A stretch of DNA of 64,000 nt from Clostridiales bacterium. GTDB taxonomy: Bacteria > Bacillota > Clostridia > Christensenellales > Borkfalkiaceae. Position 1 is the stretch's first letter; every line of letters begins with the position of its first letter. A program made the translations under genes and the position numbers. Below, piece by piece: positions 60,093-64,000 of the stretch. A model generated the notes under the pieces. It was not told where the DNA came from. It worked only from the letters and a program-made list of their open reading frames with translations, and did not search any database. The stretch is taken from assembly GCA_003523255.1 (NCBI GenBank), contig DPGH01000013.1, forward strand, positions 23,733 through 87,732, written 5' to 3'.

Positions 60093-60226
60093 AAATGCAC
60101 TCTCCGTTTAAAAATACCGTTATTATCTATCGTATAGTATAAAGAAATTTGTCGGTTTTGTAAAGTCAATTTTTATATTATTTGACTTTTTACTTAAAAT
60201 AACTTGCGTAAAAAATTTTTTTAAGT

Positions 60227-60232
60227 TAGAAT
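60227..60232 (+). promoter_or_regulatory. Candidate -10 box of the SRP RNA gene
   Basis: TAGAAT at 60227-60232, eight bases before the SRP RNA start, with a weak -35 (TTGCGT at 60204-60209) 17 bases upstream. Confidence 0.5.
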
Positions 60233-60239
60233 ATATAAG

Positions 60240-60507
60240 CCGCGCTATGCGGGGAGTTAGCGATGCCCTGTATCCGCAATTCGCTTAGCGGAGCAGAATG
60301 CTTTTTCGAGGTTCGGTCTGTGGAAGGCAGGACTTTGCGTGGAGCGTTGATGCCGGGGTCTTATGCAACGGGTACTTGCGAACCGTGTCAGAGCAGGAAT
60401 GCAGCAGCACTAAACAAATCTATTCGTGTGCCATAAGGTAGCTTCGGCGGAGCCACCTGCAAGGATACCGCTTCGGCTTTCCTTGCCGACTTAAAGTTGC
60501 GCGGTTA
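60240..60507 (+). ncRNA. ffs: Signal recognition particle RNA, large bacterial type
   Basis: The sequence matches the Bacillus-type SRP RNA: the 5' part GCGGGGAGTTAGCGATGCCC with the Alu-domain loops, the long central helix, the Ffh-binding domain (GAACCGTGTCAG, then AGCAGGAATGCAGCAGCAC) and the 3' strand (CCATAAGGTAGCTTCGGCGG) that closes the Alu domain. The ends pair (ATAAGCCGCGC with GCGCGGTTAT, allowing a bulge). The RNA joins Ffh to target signal-peptide proteins to the membrane. The large form with Alu domain is typical of Bacillota. Confidence 0.93.
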
Positions 60508-60517
60508 TTTAAAACGT

Positions 60518-60547
60518 AAAGCGGTCTTTTGGTAAGACCGCTTTTTT
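60518..60547 (+). terminator. Intrinsic terminator of the SRP RNA
   Basis: An 11-bp stem (AAAGCGGTCTT and complement) with a TTTTTT run, just after the SRP RNA. Confidence 0.9.
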
Positions 60548-60570
60548 GTTTTTTCTGTTTTTATAGCGCT

Positions 60571-61329
60571 TTAATAATTGTTCGTATAATATGCGTAATC
60601 TAATACGAAAGTTATTTCTCTGCCGGCAAAACTATCGTTAAACATGCCTTTTAACGCCACGTTTTTACCTTCGTATTTCCAGCCCGTAAACTCGTAATTG
60701 CGGGCGTGTTTAGGCATCGCGTTCAAAACAGGCAAAGAATACTCTTCGCCGATAACGAACGTCATGCTTTCAACCCAGTTGGCCCAAACGGCGGTATTAC
60801 CGCTTTCCATCGTAAAGTTGACTTTAACTTTTTGCTTTTCGACAGGACTGTAAACGGGGCGCACCGTAACGTTTTCGGTTATGTTAGAAAAATCTTCTCT
60901 GTCCCACTTAACCGTGTAACCGTCTTTAGCGGGCGGCGCCGGCACGTCGCTATCCGGAAGCGAATGTCCCTCCTCAACGGTAAACACCACGTCGGCGGCG
61001 TTTTCAAACACGAAAGTTATCGTATAATATATCGGCTCAACCTCGCCCGCCTTAGTATAAACCGGTTTAACCCAAAGGTCGCCCGTAACGCGTGAAAAGT
61101 CGGATACGGACCATTTTACCGTATATCCCTCTTTTTGGGGAGGTTCGGGCACGTCTTTTTTAGCAATACCCTCGCCCTTTTTAACTTCGATAACCACGTT
61201 CGAACAAGTCCCGTCCATATCGAAAGTTACCTTACACGTTACCTCTTGCGTGCTACCGCACCCCGTAAACGCCGCTACGGACGTTACGACGAGAAGCGCG
61301 GCAAGTAAAAAACAGAATTCCTTTTTCAT
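60571..61329 (-). CDS. Repeat-containing lipoprotein
   Basis: From ATG 61329 (MKKEFCFLLA), 252 residues with a lipoprotein signal peptide and lipobox (VAAFTGC). The mature part holds two similar units of about 60 residues (each with a VTF or ITF strand, a Pro-rich EPPQKEGYTVKW or APPAKDGYTVKW turn, and VRPVYS or VKPVYT), like InlB B-repeats or listeria-bacteroides repeats, and a third divergent unit. Such surface lipoproteins bind partners or matrix; target unknown. It is the only gene on the minus strand in this stretch. Confidence 0.75.
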   Translation of the reverse strand: MKKEFCFLLAALLVVTSVAAFTGCGSTQEVTCKVTFDMDGTCSNVVIEVKKGEGIAKKDVPEPPQKEGYTVKWSVSDFSRVTGDLWVKPVYTKAGEVEPIYYTITFVFENAADVVFTVEEGHSLPDSDVPAPPAKDGYTVKWDREDFSNITENVTVRPVYSPVEKQKVKVNFTMESGNTAVWANWVESMTFVIGEEYSLPVLNAMPKHARNYEFTGWKYEGKNVALKGMFNDSFAGREITFVLDYAYYTNNY

Positions 61330-61474
61330 CTTTAACCAGTGCAAACGAATTACGCTTGTAACGTTAGTATACCACAAAAACGCAAAACGTTCAAACGTAA
61401 ATCGAAAATTTTACGATTTATTACAAAAACGTTTTTAAGCGTTCCTTTTTATAAGCTAAAAAACGAAAAAACGC

Positions 61475-61503
61475 TTGCGCGCGAGCGCGGTATGTTGTAT
61501 AAT
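61475..61503 (+). promoter_or_regulatory. Candidate promoter of the polytopic membrane protein gene
   Basis: TTGCGC (61475-61480), 17-base spacer, TATAAT (61498-61503), 65 bases before the ATG at 61568. Confidence 0.65.
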
Positions 61504-61567
61504 AGTCTACGAACTAATTTGTAGTACCCGAATTGTATTAACGTTTTATACGGAGATGTGATTGACT

Positions 61568-62842
61568 ATGGCAAATCAAACCAAAAAAAGTTATTTTAAG
61601 GCTTTTTTCAAAGAAGGGTTTTTTATACCCGCCGCGCTTATCGGCGTGCTGATTACAGGCGTGCTCGCCGCGGAGTACCAGTTTAAGATTGTAAGAACGA
61701 TACTTAAAAACTCCAACCTTGCGGCGGCGGTTATAACGATGGCGGCGATACTCGGCGTTTTAGCGGTAATATATCTCGCGCTGTCCGTTAAAAATAAAAA
61801 ATTCACCGCGGCAGACCCCGTTTCTATGGGTTTTCTCGTCGGTGCGGTGTTTTATTTCGTGTTCGTCGCGGCGGTAGTTAAATTCGCTTCCACCTGGCGT
61901 GTTCTTCTCTCGGTTGCGATGCTTTTATTCGGAACGAGCATAGTTCTTCTCAATTCGGTTTATAGGACGGGCGAAGAAGATGAAAAAGTTTACGCCAAAA
62001 AAACCGTTAAAGCATATTACGGTTCTATATGCGATAAATACACTTTTCTCACGATACTTATCGGCGCGTTTTTATTAGATTGCGTCTGGTTTATGCTTAT
62101 AAACAGAACGACGAGAATAAAAGCCGTTTTGTTCTCAAACGCTTTGCCTTGCATACTGATTGCTATAGTCGCGATATTTTTTATCGCCTCGTTGAAAGAC
62201 AGAAAAGCCGGCGTTGCCGACGGGGTGGCGTTTTCTGCGATTATCAGTTTTCCCGCGGCGTTGTTCCAGGTGATATTCGCAAACGTTTCGGCGGCTTCTA
62301 AAACCACTTCTTACGTGTGTCTTGCATCCCTCGTTCTCCTCTTTGCGGCGTTTACCGTAATAAGGTATTATCGTTTTGACATAGACGCGGAAAGCGAAGC
62401 GAAAATCAACGGCGTAAAATACGACGGCACAAACTATTTTGCTGCGGCGCACAAATCTTTCGGTCTTTTCTCGGCGATAGCGTTCGGCGCGGCGTTCGTG
62501 CTTTTAACGCTCGTTCTGTTCCGCTATACTCAACTCAAAAATTATCTTACGCTTAAACCCGAGGTTAAGGCGCAAGTCAAACTTTACCCCTACCTCGTTA
62601 TTAACGGGCTTTGCTACGCTTCGCTCGTTATGGGCGGCGCGCTTGCGCTCGTAAACGCTTGCGCAAAGAAAATCACGTTAGGCGACTTTACGCTTTTAAC
62701 ATGCCTTTCTTACACGATATTCGGACTTATCTCTTTCGCGTTTTACCCCGCGAAAAGGTTGCCATATCTTATGGCGGCGGCATTCGTTTGCTGTCTGGTA
62801 ATACTGGTAATCAGAATAAGAACGTTTTCAAAAAGAAAATAA
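61568..62842 (+). CDS. Polytopic membrane protein of unknown function
   Basis: About 424 residues with roughly eleven hydrophobic segments spread over the whole length and short charged loops (for example the loop around YRTGEEDEKVYAKK and RYYRFDIDAESEAK). No transporter family motif could be named. ATG 61568 is 12 bases after GGAG; a TTG at 61562 lies at a more usual distance and could be the true start. A terminator hairpin follows the stop. Confidence 0.65.
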   Translation: MANQTKKSYFKAFFKEGFFIPAALIGVLITGVLAAEYQFKIVRTILKNSNLAAAVITMAAILGVLAVIYLALSVKNKKFTAADPVSMGFLVGAVFYFVFVAAVVKFASTWRVLLSVAMLLFGTSIVLLNSVYRTGEEDEKVYAKKTVKAYYGSICDKYTFLTILIGAFLLDCVWFMLINRTTRIKAVLFSNALPCILIAIVAIFFIASLKDRKAGVADGVAFSAIISFPAALFQVIFANVSAASKTTSYVCLASLVLLFAAFTVIRYYRFDIDAESEAKINGVKYDGTNYFAAAHKSFGLFSAIAFGAAFVLLTLVLFRYTQLKNYLTLKPEVKAQVKLYPYLVINGLCYASLVMGGALALVNACAKKITLGDFTLLTCLSYTIFGLISFAFYPAKRLPYLMAAAFVCCLVILVIRIRTFSKRK

Positions 62843-62854
62843 ATTTTGACAAGC

Positions 62855-62881
62855 AAGCCGTTGCGCTTTGCGCAGCGGCTT
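62855..62881 (+). terminator. Hairpin terminator
   Basis: A 12-bp stem (one G-U pair) with a TTT loop directly after the membrane protein gene; the T-run is weak. Confidence 0.7.
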
Positions 62882-62988
62882 GAATTTTACTTTTAACCCG
62901 CCGGGAAATAAGGCTTTACGCTTAAATCGCCTTAAACCGCCGACGGCAAGAGAGAAAACGGGCGATAAAGCCCGCGGTTTCGGGGAAA

Positions 62989-63459
62989 ATGAAAGAAAAT
63001 GCAAACAACGCGTTTAACGCTATAAAAAACGGCAAGGCGTTCAAGCCGTCGGATATTTTTTTATTCCTCGGCTTTGCGCTGTTTATCGCCGTTTTATTTT
63101 TGGCGTTCGTTATTCTTCCCGAGAAAACGGAAGCGGAAGGTTTTGCCGTTTACAAGTCGGGCAAACTCGTTTTTACTTACGAATACGGTTCTTCTCTCCC
63201 CGCGGTAGAAAACGAGTTTTACGAAAACGTTTCGCTTAATATCGAAGAAAAGACCATAAGAGTAAGTTTCGGGGACGAATACAACGTAATAATTTACGAC
63301 GACGATGCCAAAACCGTACGCGTAAAAGATGCGAACTGCACGGGCAAAGACTGTACGCGCCTGACGCTTGATTCCGGCGACGGCGGAGCGATATTTTGCG
63401 CGCCGCACGAACTTAAAATAGTTTTAACGCGCGGCGACGACGCGCCGATTATAGGTTGA
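62989..63459 (+). CDS. NusG domain II-containing protein
   Basis: A 156-residue protein with one membrane segment (about residues 24-46) and an extracytoplasmic NusG-II domain: AVYKSGKLVFTYEYG, VRVKDANCTGKDCTRL (paired Cys) and FCAPHELKIVL. Such proteins usually sit next to Gx-transporter, FMN-transferase (ApbE) or Rnf-associated genes, as here. Exact role unknown; a link to flavin or quinone/respiratory assembly is often proposed. Confidence 0.85.
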   Translation: MKENANNAFNAIKNGKAFKPSDIFLFLGFALFIAVLFLAFVILPEKTEAEGFAVYKSGKLVFTYEYGSSLPAVENEFYENVSLNIEEKTIRVSFGDEYNVIIYDDDAKTVRVKDANCTGKDCTRLTLDSGDGGAIFCAPHELKIVLTRGDDAPIIG

Positions 63460-63461
63460 TT

Positions 63462-63995
63462 ATGAAAACGGGTACGAAAAAAACGGCGCTTGCGGGATTA
63501 CTCGCCGCGCTCGCGATAACGGCTTTCACGATAGAAAACCTTTTCCCTTCGGTCGTTCCCGGCGCAAGACTCGGCATTTCAAACGCGTTTATACTTTTTG
63601 CCGCGGTATATCTCGGCTACGGTTACGCGTTTACGGTTTTAATCGTAAAAGCGGTAGTCGGCAGTTTGCTGACGGGCAACGTTTTTGCCGTAACGTATTC
63701 TTTGCCGGCAGGGCTCGTGTCGCTCGCGATAGAAGTTTTACTGTTAAAGCGCGGAGAGCGTTTCGGTCTGCCTGCGATAAGCGCGACGGGCGCGGTGATA
63801 AACGCGGCTTTACAGAATTTAACGTTTTGCGTTATAACCGGACAAGCGGAGTATTTCGTTTACGCGCCGTACCTTACCTTAATAGGCGCGGCGGGCGGCT
63901 TAATAGTCGGGCTTGCGGTATATTTTTCGGTTAAAAGGCTTCCCCCGCCCGGAGGGAGCGATTATATAAACAATAACAGGGAGGATAAAAATTGA
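63462..63995 (+). CDS. Gx-transporter family membrane protein
   Basis: A 177-residue protein with about five membrane segments and the family opening KKTALAGLLAALAITAFTIENLFP, VPGARLGISNAFILFAAVYLGY and VKAVVGSLLTGN. Formerly called heptaprenyl diphosphate synthase component I. It resembles ECF-type substrate-binding membrane proteins. ATG 63462 overlaps the preceding frame closely (translation coupling); a TTG at 63456 is an alternative. The stop overlaps the next start. Confidence 0.85.
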   Translation: MKTGTKKTALAGLLAALAITAFTIENLFPSVVPGARLGISNAFILFAAVYLGYGYAFTVLIVKAVVGSLLTGNVFAVTYSLPAGLVSLAIEVLLLKRGERFGLPAISATGAVINAALQNLTFCVITGQAEYFVYAPYLTLIGAAGGLIVGLAVYFSVKRLPPPGGSDYINNNREDKN

Positions 63996-64000
63996 GTATC
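63992..64000 (+). CDS. Start of a next gene, 3' partial
   Basis: A TTG at 63992 overlapping the previous stop (TTGA) follows AGGGAGG by 7 bases, so a further operon gene starts here and leaves the window after (M)SI. In related clusters the neighbour is often a prenyltransferase or ApbE-like gene. Confidence 0.45.

Noticed and set aside
60093..60239. T-box leader upstream of ileS
   Set aside because: The gap is short and AT-rich and lacks specifier and T-box sequences; an SRP RNA gene on the other strand follows directly.

Overview
The window looks like a chromosome segment of an uncultured, anaerobic, Gram-positive gut-type bacterium (Clostridia-like) carrying a large prophage or phage-derived block. 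Signs of this host are a Bacillus-type large SRP RNA, a Fur/PerR regulator next to a rubredoxin-first rubrerythrin, the Gram-positive class of galactose-1-phosphate uridylyltransferase, a VanZ-like protein, an IleRS of the long (IleS2-like) type, and strong GGAGG ribosome binding sites. The exact genus is inference; nothing in the sequence names it.

Region 1 (about 1-29,860) is a tailed phage of siphovirus/HK97 type. Almost everything is on the minus strand and reads from right to left: a block of tiny early genes and three orphan DNA methyltransferases (29.8-25.7 kb), a HAD hydrolase, an XRE regulator, a rolling-circle (HUH) Rep with a highly structured leader opposed by a short plus-strand RNA (24-23 kb), a fourth methyltransferase, an HNH/P-loop fusion, terminase, portal, protease, capsid, connectors, tail tube, frameshifted tail chaperones, tape measure, Dit, Tal-like hub, baseplate and receptor-binding proteins, then holin. 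At 1.5-6.1 kb sits a diversity-generating retroelement (DGR): a variable repeat at the 3' end of the receptor-binding protein gene, a template repeat just after it, and a reverse transcriptase. Template and variable repeats differ at 15 of 138 positions, and all 15 are adenines of the coding-strand template. No integrase, endolysin or attachment site is visible; they may lie left of the window. The first gene (2-682, plus strand) is cut by the window edge.

Region 2 (29,870-64,000) is ordinary chromosome. From left to right: a UPF0210/ACT-domain pair; an unknown gene with a P-type Ca2+ ATPase; a purine phosphoribosyltransferase followed by a two-component system; NAD synthase; galE, galT and a THUMP RNA methyltransferase; a plus-strand rhamnose operon (rhaB-rhaA-rhaD); rubrerythrin plus Fur/PerR with a Fur box; a small XRE regulator divergent from a 2-TM peptide; flavodoxin, VanZ-like protein, malQ, purA, a FabG-like SDR, efp, pepP, a pseudouridine synthase, an rRNA-type methyltransferase and ileS, mostly on the minus strand; SRP RNA; a repeat lipoprotein; a polytopic membrane protein; and a NusG-II/Gx-transporter pair running off the right edge.

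The most interesting biology is in the phage: a complete-looking DGR with a GNRA-loop hairpin at its target, a circularly permuted C5 methyltransferase within a set of four methyltransferases, and a Rep gene whose leader is opposed by a predicted countertranscribed RNA, as in rolling-circle plasmids.
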